Under the pieces are notes generated by a model that worked only from the letters and a program-made list of their open reading frames with translations, did no database searches and was not told the origin of the DNA. The position numbers were made by a program, and so were the translations under genes. Shown here piece by piece: positions 8,263 to 16,974 of a DNA stretch of 64,000 nt (positions within the stretch are counted from its first letter, which is position 1; every line of letters starts with the position of its first letter). Source of the DNA: Mucilaginibacter rubeus (lineage in GTDB: Bacteria > Bacteroidota > Bacteroidia > Sphingobacteriales > Sphingobacteriaceae); NCBI RefSeq assembly GCF_014643835.1, contig NZ_BMKD01000006.1:261883-325882 (forward strand), read 5' to 3'.

Positions 8263-8482
8263 TGGCCCCGCGCGGCCAAAAGCGCGACGATGTAAGTTAA
8301 CTACTAATGAAGCCTGTTACCAGTCTGTCCGCAGATTGCTTCGTACCTCAATGACGTTGCGGGGATGTCATTTTACCTTCTGAGACTCTGGATTTAAATC
8401 ACTCAGACTGACGGCCTCACTCTTGGCTTCAGAATGCCGTTGGTTTGATCGGCCGTCATGACAACAGCAATCTGACATAATC

Positions 8483-9181
8483 TTATTTAGATATCATCCC
8501 CGATATCACATTAATGCTCAATGCCACAATAGCTGTATTAAACGCAAAAGAAATCAACCCGTGCAGCCAGGCCAGCCTGCGGATAGAGCGTGCGGAGATC
8601 TCCACGTCAGATACCTGGAAAGTCATGCCTACTACAAACGAAAAGTATACAAAATCGAGGTAATCCGGCTCTTTTTCATCACCCGGAAATTCAAGACCGC
8701 CGAGATGTTTGAGTTTTTTATCATCATCGGGATCTGTAGTATAATACATATGGGCATAACGCAAGGCGAATATAGTGTGTACCAGCCACCATGAAACAAT
8801 AACCGATGCCATGGCCAATAAAACCCGCGCCGTCACAACCGCGTCCGATTGGTTTTTTGTGGATAACAACAGAAATACTATTGCCAGCAAGCTCATCAGC
8901 GATGATACTATCACAAACAAAAATATCAGTGTGCGGCTTGAGTCTTCGATACTTGCTATTTTACGGATCTCGGCGGGGTTAGCCGTTAGGATAATGATCC
9001 AATCCATAATAATGATGCATAAACCAAATGCTATCCAGGTTACCAAAGCAACCGTTGGTACCGAAAAACGCGCCCAGGATAAAAACAGTGTTATTGCTGC
9101 GGCCCCTAACGAGATCAAGAGGCGGTGATGGGCATCAAGACTAAAAAAGACTTTGGTTTTTGTTTTGGCTTTTTGAGGCAT
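8483..9181 (-). CDS. DUF1345 integral membrane protein
   Basis: A 232-residue protein with about five membrane helices. Diagnostic sequences near the C-terminus are DYLDFVYFSFVVGMTFQVSDV, then the Arg-rich SIRRLAWLHGLISFAFNTAIVAL, the DUF1345 signature. The family is widespread and uncharacterised. It lies alone on the minus strand with a long repeat region downstream. Confidence 0.88.
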   Translation of the reverse strand: MPQKAKTKTKVFFSLDAHHRLLISLGAAAITLFLSWARFSVPTVALVTWIAFGLCIIIMDWIIILTANPAEIRKIASIEDSSRTLIFLFVIVSSLMSLLAIVFLLLSTKNQSDAVVTARVLLAMASVIVSWWLVHTIFALRYAHMYYTTDPDDDKKLKHLGGLEFPGDEKEPDYLDFVYFSFVVGMTFQVSDVEISARSIRRLAWLHGLISFAFNTAIVALSINVISGMISK

Positions 9182-9237
9182 ACAATTTAAGCTACACCAT
9201 AAATATGATAATGTTTGATGTAGATTAAATGAAGATA

Positions 9238-9444
9238 CTAAAAATCGTCTTCCTCAACAATCCAGGCCACACGGCCTACCTGCCCGTCATCCAGTTGTAC
9301 TTTGATACCGCGTGAATGATACGCCGCGCTGGTTAACAGCCGTTTTACGAAACCCCTGGTCAGCGTACCTGTACGCTGGTCTTTTTTTAGTATGATGTCA
9401 ACCTCAAGGCCGGGGTATATATCGCTTCTGTTTTGTCCATTCAT
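9238..9444 (-). CDS. YwbE-family small protein
   Basis: A 68-residue protein matching the YwbE family: GLEVDIILKKDQRTGTLTRG, then VKRLLTSAAYHSRGIKVQL, then DGQVGRV. These are small basic proteins of unknown function found in Firmicutes and Bacteroidota, with a beta-rich SH3-like look. It sits just upstream of the DUF1345 gene on the same strand, with a ~56-bp gap, so co-transcription is possible. Confidence 0.85.
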   Translation of the reverse strand: MNGQNRSDIYPGLEVDIILKKDQRTGTLTRGFVKRLLTSAAYHSRGIKVQLDDGQVGRVAWIVEEDDF

Positions 9445-9535
9445 GACCGTTGATTTATTTGATTACGTTGATTTCGCTGATTTTATTTTTTGATTTTTTT
9501 GATTGATATGATTTCACCGATTGAATAGATCGACA
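9445..9535. repeat. GATTACGTTGATT-type AT-rich repeat
   Basis: The stretch ATTACGTTGATTTCGCTGATTTT and the following TTGATT units recur in inverted form at 12171-12207. It fills the space between the YwbE gene and the thioredoxin gene. Confidence 0.5.
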
Positions 9536-9564
9536 ATAATCTTATCACAAAAACCAGGCAAATA

Positions 9565-10662
9565 TCAATTTTTCGCAAGATAATCGGCTATAAAAGTTTT
9601 AACGCGTTCTTCGTTGCCATTGTCAAAACCATCAATTTTTTTTACTACTATATTTTTATTATTAACCAGGTATACCTGTGGTATGAACCCCAAATTGTAC
9701 TGTGCCTGTGCTTTAGAAAACACCTGCTGAGGTATGATGAGTTGCTGCCAGGGCATATCTTCAGCTTTCATAACTGGTAACCAGTTCTCTTTCTTTGCAT
9801 CTATTGATACGCTAACAAATCTGATATCATCTTTATTAAATTGGGCTGCTATCCGCTTTAAGGAAGGGATTTCCTGGCGACATGGGCCGCACCAGCTTGC
9901 CCAGAATATCACCATATTTAACTTTTTTGTATTATCCACCAGGTTCACCGGCTTTTCATCAGCATCATTGAAAACGCTATTAGCAAACTGATTTTTATCT
10001 GCAGGCTGATTATCAATAAACCGTTTCAGTTTTTTCCCATAGTACGATGCTTTTGCTTCATCGCCAAAAGAGTTGAATAATTCTTTCAATTGGGAATGAT
10101 CTAAGTAAAATCTAAAACCATGCAACGCAAGTAAACTCCAATAAGAGTCGGGATTCTGACTGATAATTTTTTTTATCCTTTCTGCTTGCGCGGTTCTCCT
10201 AATACCATCTTTACTTATACGGATATAAGGCAGCGTTATATTCTTCAAAAACGACTCGGATTGTGGCCCACCTTTTAAGATCGCTCCTTCAGTTTTTGAG
10301 AGGTCTCCGGTTATTGTGGTTATTCCCGAACTTATAACAAAAAAAGTATACCTGGAATGATTTTTTGAAGGCTCATACGGATTGGCAACATCTATAAATT
10401 GCTGTTTTCCTTTTTCGTCGAGATAATTTAACTGAACAAGATCGGCAAAAAAAGGGGTATCCCGTTTAAATCTAATTTCGAACTTTCCATCAGTAACTTT
10501 GGCAGAGTCTGTGGCTTTACTAAAAAATGAATAAGCGGGTTTGTAATACACCCATTTACTTTTAAGGCCTTTTATATCTCCTTTAATTATTACGGTATTA
10601 TCATGTTTACAGGAAAACACGCTGATAAGCATCAGCAGGATGGTGTAATAAGGTTTTTTCAT
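9565..10662 (-). CDS. TlpA-like thioredoxin lipoprotein with DUF4369-like N-domain
   Basis: A 365-residue protein with a lipoprotein signal (SVFSC, Cys18). The N-terminal ~100 residues look like DUF4369 (VIIKGDIKGLKSKWVYY, then a DGKFEIR strand). The C-terminal third is a TlpA/ResA thioredoxin fold with active-site WCGPC (Cys258, Cys261) in VIFWASWCGPCRQEIP. It probably reduces disulfides in the periplasm, anchored to a membrane. Such proteins are numerous in Bacteroidota; the partner is not evident here. Confidence 0.88.
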   Translation of the reverse strand: MKKPYYTILLMLISVFSCKHDNTVIIKGDIKGLKSKWVYYKPAYSFFSKATDSAKVTDGKFEIRFKRDTPFFADLVQLNYLDEKGKQQFIDVANPYEPSKNHSRYTFFVISSGITTITGDLSKTEGAILKGGPQSESFLKNITLPYIRISKDGIRRTAQAERIKKIISQNPDSYWSLLALHGFRFYLDHSQLKELFNSFGDEAKASYYGKKLKRFIDNQPADKNQFANSVFNDADEKPVNLVDNTKKLNMVIFWASWCGPCRQEIPSLKRIAAQFNKDDIRFVSVSIDAKKENWLPVMKAEDMPWQQLIIPQQVFSKAQAQYNLGFIPQVYLVNNKNIVVKKIDGFDNGNEERVKTFIADYLAKN

Positions 10663-10707
10663 TGGTTTAGTATCAGGCTGCTAAAAAAATTCCTGATACC
10701 ATTATAA

Positions 10708-12042
10708 CTATTCAACCAGCCCTTTTATTGCCTGCTCTACTTTTCCGAAATCAAAATAACTGATCAGTTTATCAAATGAGGCAGCAATCTGCTCGTTTCC
10801 AAGGTTACCGATGCTACCCTCGTGGGTATGGTTCACCGTTTTATCAGGATTAAAATTTCCTGCTTCAATAGCCAAACCAACCTGTTTATAAGCATCGCGG
10901 AATGGCGTGCCGCTTAAGGTTAAACGGTTCACTTCCTCAACACTAAACAGGTAAGCGTATTTGGCATCATCCAAAATGTCCGTTTTTATGGTTATATTTT
11001 GCAGCATGAAGGTTGCCATTTGCAGGCAGTGTTTCAAATCGGCAAAAGCAGGAAACAGCAATTCTTTCAGTAATTGAAGCTCACGGTGATATCCTGATGG
11101 TAAATTAGTGGTCATCATGGCTACATCGGTAGGCAGTGCTTGCAGGCGGTTACATTTGCCGCGCATAATTTCCCAAACATCGGGGTTTTTTTTGTGCGGC
11201 ATAATGCTGCTGCCGGTAGTTAATGCGTCAGGATAGCTTACAAATGAAAAATTCTGGCTCAAGTACAGCGTTTGATCCATTGCCATTTTAGCCAGCGTAG
11301 CCGCAATGGTTGATATGGCCTGTGCTATGATCCGCTCGGTTTTACCACGGCCCATTTGTGCGTAAACAACATTGTAATTCAGGTTATCAAAACCTAAAAG
11401 CTGTGTAGTTAAAGTACGATTAAGCGGAAACGACGAGCCATAACCGGCAGCCGAACCCAGCGGATTTTTATTGGTAATGCGGTAAGCAGCCAAAACCAGT
11501 TCAAGGTCATCAACCAGGCTTTCGGCATAGGCGCCAAACCATAAGCCAAATGATGATGGCATGGCCACCTGCAGGTGGGTATAACCCGGCAATAAAACAT
11601 CTTTATGTTTTTCACTCAATTCAATAAGCTGGCGGAACAAGGTTTCGGTGCTTTCAACAACTTCCTGCAACTGATGACGGAAGAAAAGCTTAAGGTCGAC
11701 TAAAACCTGGTCGTTACGTGAGCGGCCGCTGTGGATCTTTTTACCGGCATCACCAATGCGTTGGGTGAGCAGCAGTTCAACCTGCGAGTGAACGTCTTCC
11801 ACATGCTCATCGATCTTGAAACCGCCTTTGGCAATATCTGCATAAATGTTTTTCAACTCGCGCTGAACAAGTTCCAGATCGGTGCTATCCATCAGCCCTA
11901 CGCTTTGCAGCATCCGGGTATGGGCCAACGATCCTAAAACGTCAAACGCCGCCATTTGCTCATCAAATTCACGGTCGCGGCCAACAGTAAAGTTTTCAAC
12001 CAGTTCGTTAACGTTGGTAGTTTTTTGCCATAGCTTGCTCAT
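10708..12042 (-). CDS. argH: Argininosuccinate lyase
   Basis: A 444-residue enzyme that splits argininosuccinate into arginine and fumarate, the last step of arginine biosynthesis. It has all fumarase/aspartase superfamily signatures: HSGRSRNDQ (residues 104-112), THLQVAMP with His156, and the flexible loop GSSIMPHKKNPD at 277-288 with the catalytic Ser. The length is near the family norm (about 440-460). No other arg gene is next to it, so the arginine pathway is split elsewhere in the genome. Confidence 0.96.
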   Translation of the reverse strand: MSKLWQKTTNVNELVENFTVGRDREFDEQMAAFDVLGSLAHTRMLQSVGLMDSTDLELVQRELKNIYADIAKGGFKIDEHVEDVHSQVELLLTQRIGDAGKKIHSGRSRNDQVLVDLKLFFRHQLQEVVESTETLFRQLIELSEKHKDVLLPGYTHLQVAMPSSFGLWFGAYAESLVDDLELVLAAYRITNKNPLGSAAGYGSSFPLNRTLTTQLLGFDNLNYNVVYAQMGRGKTERIIAQAISTIAATLAKMAMDQTLYLSQNFSFVSYPDALTTGSSIMPHKKNPDVWEIMRGKCNRLQALPTDVAMMTTNLPSGYHRELQLLKELLFPAFADLKHCLQMATFMLQNITIKTDILDDAKYAYLFSVEEVNRLTLSGTPFRDAYKQVGLAIEAGNFNPDKTVNHTHEGSIGNLGNEQIAASFDKLISYFDFGKVEQAIKGLVE

Positions 12043-12078
12043 GGTGCAAATGTATAAATTATCTGAACTGTCTTATTT

Positions 12079-12229
12079 TGTCTGAACTCGAATTTATTGA
12101 ATTAAATGAATTTATTGAATTTGCTCAGCATTCTGTTAATTCCTTAATTGCATAAATTCGGGTTCAGAAAAAAATCAGCGTAATCAACGTAATCAGAAAA
12201 AATCAATGGTCAAAATTCAGGTTCAGACA
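12079..12229. repeat. Family-C repeat (GTCTGAACTCGAATT...AATTCGGGTTCAGA)
   Basis: Starts TGTCTGAACTCGAATTT at 12079, with the partly inverse AAATTCGGGTTCAGA at 12154-12168, then a GATTACG-type unit and a second AATTCAGGTTCAGACAG at 12213-12229. It lies in the 286-bp gap upstream of the rhamnosidase. A related, enlarged copy is at 15790-16020. Confidence 0.6.
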
Positions 12230-12328
12230 GTTCAGGATGCCAATCTCAATCCATCCGGGTAACATTGTTGATTGTGACAACTTATCATAGGCTTTGGCCA
12301 ATATTGTATAAACCGCTATCTTAACCAC

Positions 12329-14998
12329 ATGAAACACCCTTTATGTAAGCCATTGCTTAGCATTGCCTTATCATTTTGCTTTTATTCGGTAACACATGCC
12401 CAAACGCCCGGGGCTGCAGGTCTTAAAAGTGAGTATCTTGTAAACCCGATAGGTATCGATAATACACATCCCCGCTTAACCTGGCTCATGAATGATAAGG
12501 CACAGGGAGCAGCTCAAAGTGCTTACCAGTTGTTTGTTGGTACAGATTCAGTTGCCGTTGTTACCAGTAAAGGCAACGCGTGGGCCACCACCAAAATTGC
12601 TTCGTCAAATAATCTTGTTATTTATAGTGGCCAACAACTAAAACCTTTTACTAAGTATTTCTGGAAGGTTCAGCTTTGGGACCGGGCAGGTAAAAAGCTT
12701 GCCCCATCAGCTATAAACAGTTTCGAAACCGGCATGATGGGCATGCAAAACTGGAAAGGCTCATGGATCAGCGATAATAAAGGGATAGCAGTAAACCCTG
12801 CCCCCTATTTTCGGAATATGTTTAAGGTAACCAAGCAAATCCGCTCGGCAAGGGCGTATATCGCAGTTGCCGGTTTGTATGAACTTTATATCAACGGTAA
12901 AAAGATAGGCAATCACAGGCTCGACCCTATGTATACCCGGTTCGACAGGCGCACGCTTTACGTTTCATATGATGTGACCGCGCAGCTGCAAAGCGGTAAA
13001 AACGCGGTGGGCGTGTTGCTGGGCAATGGTTGGTATAACCACCAGAGTACGGCCGTTTGGTTTTTTCACCAGGCACCGTGGCGGGGCCGGCCTGCATTTT
13101 GCATGGATTTGCGCATCACTTATACCGATGGTACAGTTGAAACAGTAAAATCCGGCACCGACTGGAAAACATCCCTTAGCCCTATCGTTTTCAATAGTAT
13201 CTATACTGCCGAGCATTACGACGGTCGATTAGAGCAACCAGGCTGGAACACTGCCAATTTTGACGATAGCAAATGGAAACCGGTCATTAACCGCTCGGCC
13301 CCATCCATGAACATTGTATCGCAGGCTATGCAGCCTATCCGCGCGGTTGATACCATCAGCACCAAAAGCGTTACCAAAATTGACAGCGATGTTTGGGTGT
13401 TTGATATGGGCCGAAATATTTCGGGCGTGAGTCAGATCACTGTTAAAGGAGACTCGGGCACCGTGATCCGCCTAAAACATGCTGAAAGATTAAATAAGAA
13501 CGGCCACGTTGATCAATCGAACATTGATCTGCATTACCGCCCAACTGATGATAAAGACCCATTCCAGACCGATATTTTCATTTTAGGCGGCAAAGGTGAA
13601 GAAACATTTTCACCTCGCTTTAATTATAAGGGATTTCAATATATTGAGGTAAGCAGCAGTAAACCTATCCAGATTAGCAAAGAAAACATCAAGGCATTTT
13701 TTATGCACAGCGATGTGGAACCCATTGGTACAGTGAAAGCATCAAACCAAACCATTAACCAAATCTGGACGGCTACCAACAATAGCTACCTCAGCAACTT
13801 GTTCGGCTATCCTACTGATTGTCCTCAACGCGAAAAAAACGGCTGGACAGGCGATGCCCATATTGCCAGCGAGACAGGTTTGTACAACTTTGACGGAATA
13901 ACTGTTTACGAAAAATGGCTGGCCGATCATCGCGACGAACAGCAGCCAAACGGTGTATTGCCGTCCATTATCCCAACCGGTGGCTGGGGCTATGAATGGG
14001 GTAACGGGCCCGACTGGACCAGTACCATCGCCATCATCCCATATAATATTTATTTGTTTTATGGCGATAGCAAACTACTGGCCGATAACTATACAGCCAT
14101 TGAAAAATACGTGAACCATATTGATGAGCTTTACCCAACCGGGCTTACCACCTGGGGCCTTGGCGATTGGGTACCGGTAAAGTCTGTTTCGCCTGTTGAA
14201 CTTACTTCATCTGTTTATTACTATACCGATGCAAGTATATTGACCAAAGCAGCTAAAATATTAGGCAAGCAAGCCGATTATGTAAAATATTCGGCATTGG
14301 CCAATAAGATCAGGAACGCCATCAATGCTAAATATTTAGATACTACAACTGGCTTTTACGGCAACGGCTTGCAAACAGAACTAAGCGTGCCGCTTTACTG
14401 GGGTGTTGTGCCCGAAAACATGAAAAGCAAAGTTGCAGCTAACCTGGCCAAACGTGTTGAAGCTGATAATTTCCATCTGGATGTGGGGATATTAGGTGCT
14501 AAAGCCATTTTAAGTGCGCTAAGCGATAATGGTTACCCGGATGTGGCTTACAAAATAGCATCACAGGAAACCTTCCCATCATGGGGATGGTGGATGGTTA
14601 ACGGCGCTACCACACTATATGAAAACTGGCAAATAGATGCCAAATCCGATATCTCCCTTAACCACATCATGTTTGGCGAAATCGGCGCATGGCTGTACAA
14701 AGGTATTGCAGGTATCCACCCTGATCCTGAACATCCCGGCTTTAAAAATGTATTGCTTCAGCCTCATTTTGTACCAAACCTAAATGAATTTACGGCTACC
14801 CATAAAGGGCCTTATGGTAACATTGTTTCATCGTGGCAACGCACCGGTAACAGTGTAACTTATAAAGTAAGCGTGCCTGCAAACTCAAGTGCAACAATTA
14901 GCTTCCCGGCTGGTAAAGTTTATCTTGCGGGCAAAGCAATCAACAACCCTGCGTTGTATAAAATAAATGCGGGCAGCTATGTGTTCGAGGTAAAATAA
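12329..14998 (+). CDS. Alpha-L-rhamnosidase, GH78 family
   Basis: An 889-residue secreted enzyme with signal peptide (PLLSIALSFCFYS...THAQ). The order is: N-terminal Ig-like region (SEYLVNPIGIDNTHPRLTW), a beta-sandwich domain (YIAVAGLYELYINGKKIG), then an (alpha/alpha)6 catalytic barrel with the GH78 hallmark DCPQREKNGWTGDAH (about residues 495-509), and a C-terminal beta-sandwich. It removes terminal alpha-L-rhamnose from plant glycans such as rhamnogalacturonan or flavonoid glycosides. It stands alone, without its own SusCD pair. It is followed by a strong terminator. Confidence 0.93.
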   Translation: MKHPLCKPLLSIALSFCFYSVTHAQTPGAAGLKSEYLVNPIGIDNTHPRLTWLMNDKAQGAAQSAYQLFVGTDSVAVVTSKGNAWATTKIASSNNLVIYSGQQLKPFTKYFWKVQLWDRAGKKLAPSAINSFETGMMGMQNWKGSWISDNKGIAVNPAPYFRNMFKVTKQIRSARAYIAVAGLYELYINGKKIGNHRLDPMYTRFDRRTLYVSYDVTAQLQSGKNAVGVLLGNGWYNHQSTAVWFFHQAPWRGRPAFCMDLRITYTDGTVETVKSGTDWKTSLSPIVFNSIYTAEHYDGRLEQPGWNTANFDDSKWKPVINRSAPSMNIVSQAMQPIRAVDTISTKSVTKIDSDVWVFDMGRNISGVSQITVKGDSGTVIRLKHAERLNKNGHVDQSNIDLHYRPTDDKDPFQTDIFILGGKGEETFSPRFNYKGFQYIEVSSSKPIQISKENIKAFFMHSDVEPIGTVKASNQTINQIWTATNNSYLSNLFGYPTDCPQREKNGWTGDAHIASETGLYNFDGITVYEKWLADHRDEQQPNGVLPSIIPTGGWGYEWGNGPDWTSTIAIIPYNIYLFYGDSKLLADNYTAIEKYVNHIDELYPTGLTTWGLGDWVPVKSVSPVELTSSVYYYTDASILTKAAKILGKQADYVKYSALANKIRNAINAKYLDTTTGFYGNGLQTELSVPLYWGVVPENMKSKVAANLAKRVEADNFHLDVGILGAKAILSALSDNGYPDVAYKIASQETFPSWGWWMVNGATTLYENWQIDAKSDISLNHIMFGEIGAWLYKGIAGIHPDPEHPGFKNVLLQPHFVPNLNEFTATHKGPYGNIVSSWQRTGNSVTYKVSVPANSSATISFPAGKVYLAGKAINNPALYKINAGSYVFEVK

Positions 14999-15065
14999 TA
15001 TCACCGCAAATGCCATAGTATTTTCATATTTTAATATCTGCGCATATCAAATGACCATTTACTGA

Positions 15066-15093
15066 CAGGCCGGGGCAACCCCGGCCTGTTTTT
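15066..15093 (+). terminator. Rho-independent terminator after rhamnosidase
   Basis: A perfect 10-bp GC-rich stem (CAGGCCGGGG with CCCCGGCCTG), 3-nt loop CAA, then five T residues. It ends the GH78 transcript. Confidence 0.9.
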
Positions 15094-15136
15094 GTATATA
15101 AATTTGTCGCACCTTATTTACAATCACTGATACACC

Positions 15137-15781
15137 ATGCGCAGGATACTTACTATCGTATTTTTATTATTTGTTGCCAAATTTGCCATGGCAGGCCCTG
15201 AAGAGCCATGGTCATTAAGCACCGATAAGGAAGGCATCAGGGTTTATACCCGCCACATCCCCGATTCAAAAATCAAAGCCATTAAAGTAGAATGCACATT
15301 TAATGCCACTGCTGCTCAGTTGGTAGCTGTGCTTATGGATATTAAAACCTGCAGCGAGTGGGTTTATCACACCAAATCGGCTACCATTATTAAGCAGGTG
15401 TCGCCATCAGATATTTATTATTACTCGGAAGTAAACATACCATGGCCGGTGCATAACCGCGATTTCGTAGCGCATTTAAAGGTTACACAGGACCCTAAAA
15501 CCAAAGTTGTCACTATTGACGCTCCGGTTATCTCAAACATGGTACCCGCGAAAGATGGCATTGTAAGGGTGGAAAATTCAACCGGCAAGTGGATTATTAC
15601 TCCTGTTGATAGCTCCCATGTAAGTATTGTGTACACCCTGCACCTTGATCCCGGAGGATCTGTACCTGCATGGCTTATTAACATGTTTGCCGCACAAGGC
15701 CCTACCGAAAGTTTCAAAGGTTTAAAAAAACAATTGCAGAAACCGGCTTATAAGGATGTGAAGCTGGCATATGTGCAGTAG
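15137..15781 (+). CDS. START-domain lipid-binding protein, secreted
   Basis: A 214-residue protein with a signal peptide (ILTIVFLLFVAKFAMAG). The mature part matches a START/SRPBCC helix-grip fold: WSLSTDKEGIRVYTR, an ALVxVLMDI-like helix, the YYYSEVNIPWPVHNRDFV strand pair and a C-terminal helix. Family members bind hydrophobic ligands in a cavity. It probably acts in the periplasm. The neighbours do not point to a pathway. Confidence 0.85.
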   Translation: MRRILTIVFLLFVAKFAMAGPEEPWSLSTDKEGIRVYTRHIPDSKIKAIKVECTFNATAAQLVAVLMDIKTCSEWVYHTKSATIIKQVSPSDIYYYSEVNIPWPVHNRDFVAHLKVTQDPKTKVVTIDAPVISNMVPAKDGIVRVENSTGKWIITPVDSSHVSIVYTLHLDPGGSVPAWLINMFAAQGPTESFKGLKKQLQKPAYKDVKLAYVQ

Positions 15782-16236
15782 TTGCGTTCTGTCTGAACTC
15801 GAATTTTAGGAATTAAAGAATTTATCGAATTGGTTTGTTAGTTCCACAATTCCCGTGCTATTCTAAGTCTGTTAACTATCGGGGAGTATGTAGTTATAAC
15901 TACACACATAGTACATCCATAGACAGAGTCTGCGAACAGCAAACAGTGAAGAATTTGCTTGGTAGTTCACTGCATAAAGATTCTGTCTATTCTTTAATTC
16001 CTAAAATTCGAGTTCAGACAAAATCCTGTCTTCCAAAAATCCCCCCAAATCCAGGTTCAGACAACTTGCAAATAAACGTCAGCATTTTGCAAATAAAATT
16101 GAAAACTCGTATCACACTTAGCTGTACTTTCGGTGGTAGTATATAACCGTTTAATTTGCCGGCAGGATACCAGGGGATAGTTGTGCAAATTATAAACGCT
16201 AATATTGCTTTAACCAATAAAGTAAACGTATAAACG
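15782..16236. other. Non-coding region before lutA, dominated by an inverted-repeat element
   Basis: 455 bp without a credible gene. It holds the 15790-16020 element, a trailing half repeat (AATCCAGGTTCAGACAAC near 16049-16066) and then the leader of the lut operon. Confidence 0.6.
15790..16020. repeat. 231-bp element with 32-bp perfect terminal inverted repeats
   Basis: Bases 15790-15821 (TGTCTGAACTCGAATTTT...) are the exact reverse complement of 15989-16020. The 167-bp interior has a 16-bp perfect palindrome at 15889-15904 (TGTAGTTATAACTACA), a CAGTGAA/TTCACTG stem and an 11-bp AGACAGAGTCT/AGATTCTGTCT stem with one wobble pair. No protein is encoded. It resembles a MITE or a family-C repeat expanded by about 150 bp. 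Confidence 0.75.
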
Positions 16237-16974
16237 ATGAGAGTTGCCTTGTTTGTTCCTTGCTATGTTGACCAGTTTTACCCAAAAGCGGCCATTGCTA
16301 CGCTGGAGTTACTGGAGAAACTTGGCTGTGAGGTTCACTACCCTAAAAATCAAACCTGCTGCGGGCAGCCAATGGCCAATTCGGGCTATGAGCATTTAAC
16401 CGGCGGCTGCAATAATCTATTTGTCGATAATTTTTCGGGATACGATTATGTCGTTTGTCCGTCGGGAAGTTGTACCCTGCACATCAAAGAGCATTTACAT
16501 GCTGATGGAAAAGAGGACCAGGCAACAGAGATCCGCAAAAAAGTTTATGAGCTTACCGAGTTTTTGGTAGATATTTTACGGGTTAAACAACTTTCGGCAA
16601 GTTTCCCTTACAAGGTTGGTTTACACCACAGCTGCCATGGTTTGCGTGGTTTACGCATAGCCCAAATGAGTGAGCTTGTTGCCGAACCATTCAGCAAACC
16701 GGCCCAGTTACTGGATCTGGTGAATGGACTGGAACTGGTACCACTTAGCCGCCAGGATGATTGCTGCGGTTTTGGAGGAACGTTTTGTGTAGTCGAAGAG
16801 GCGGTATCGGCCAAAATGGGGAAAGACCGTGTAGCTGATCATATATCGCACGGGGCGCAATATATTACCTCGGCCGATCTTTCGTGCCTGATGCACCTTG
16901 AGGGCATCCTGCGTCGCCAAAACAGCGATGTTAAAGTAATTCACGTAGCCGAAATTTTAAACAACAGCCTGTAA
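16237..16974 (+). CDS. lutA: L-lactate utilisation iron-sulfur protein LutA
   Basis: A 245-residue protein of the YkgE/LutA type with duplicated cysteine-rich domains: first CCGQPMANSG (around residue 46), later HHSCHGLRG and DDCCGFGGTFCV. These CCG modules bind an iron-sulfur cluster or a heterodisulfide-reductase-like centre. It works with LutB and LutC to oxidise L-lactate to pyruvate at the membrane. Its TAA overlaps the ATG of lutB by one base, so it is the first gene of a tight operon. Confidence 0.93.
   Translation: MRVALFVPCYVDQFYPKAAIATLELLEKLGCEVHYPKNQTCCGQPMANSGYEHLTGGCNNLFVDNFSGYDYVVCPSGSCTLHIKEHLHADGKEDQATEIRKKVYELTEFLVDILRVKQLSASFPYKVGLHHSCHGLRGLRIAQMSELVAEPFSKPAQLLDLVNGLELVPLSRQDDCCGFGGTFCVVEEAVSAKMGKDRVADHISHGAQYITSADLSCLMHLEGILRRQNSDVKVIHVAEILNNSL

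Larger units (their letters stand above)
7794..8482. other. Long non-coding region made of repeats
   Basis: Nearly 690 bp without a convincing gene. It carries a family-A palindrome (7927-7996), a G-rich stretch (about 8030-8215) with open frames on both strands but no recognisable protein, a strong hairpin (8235-8262), the palindrome TGGCCCCGCGCGGCCA (8263-8278) and a fragment of the GTCATTGCGAG repeat (8330-8365). Confidence 0.6.

Noticed and set aside
15835-16146. Open frame of 103 codons on the plus strand
   Set aside because: It lies inside the inverted-repeat element and uses repeat sequence as codons; no protein family look.
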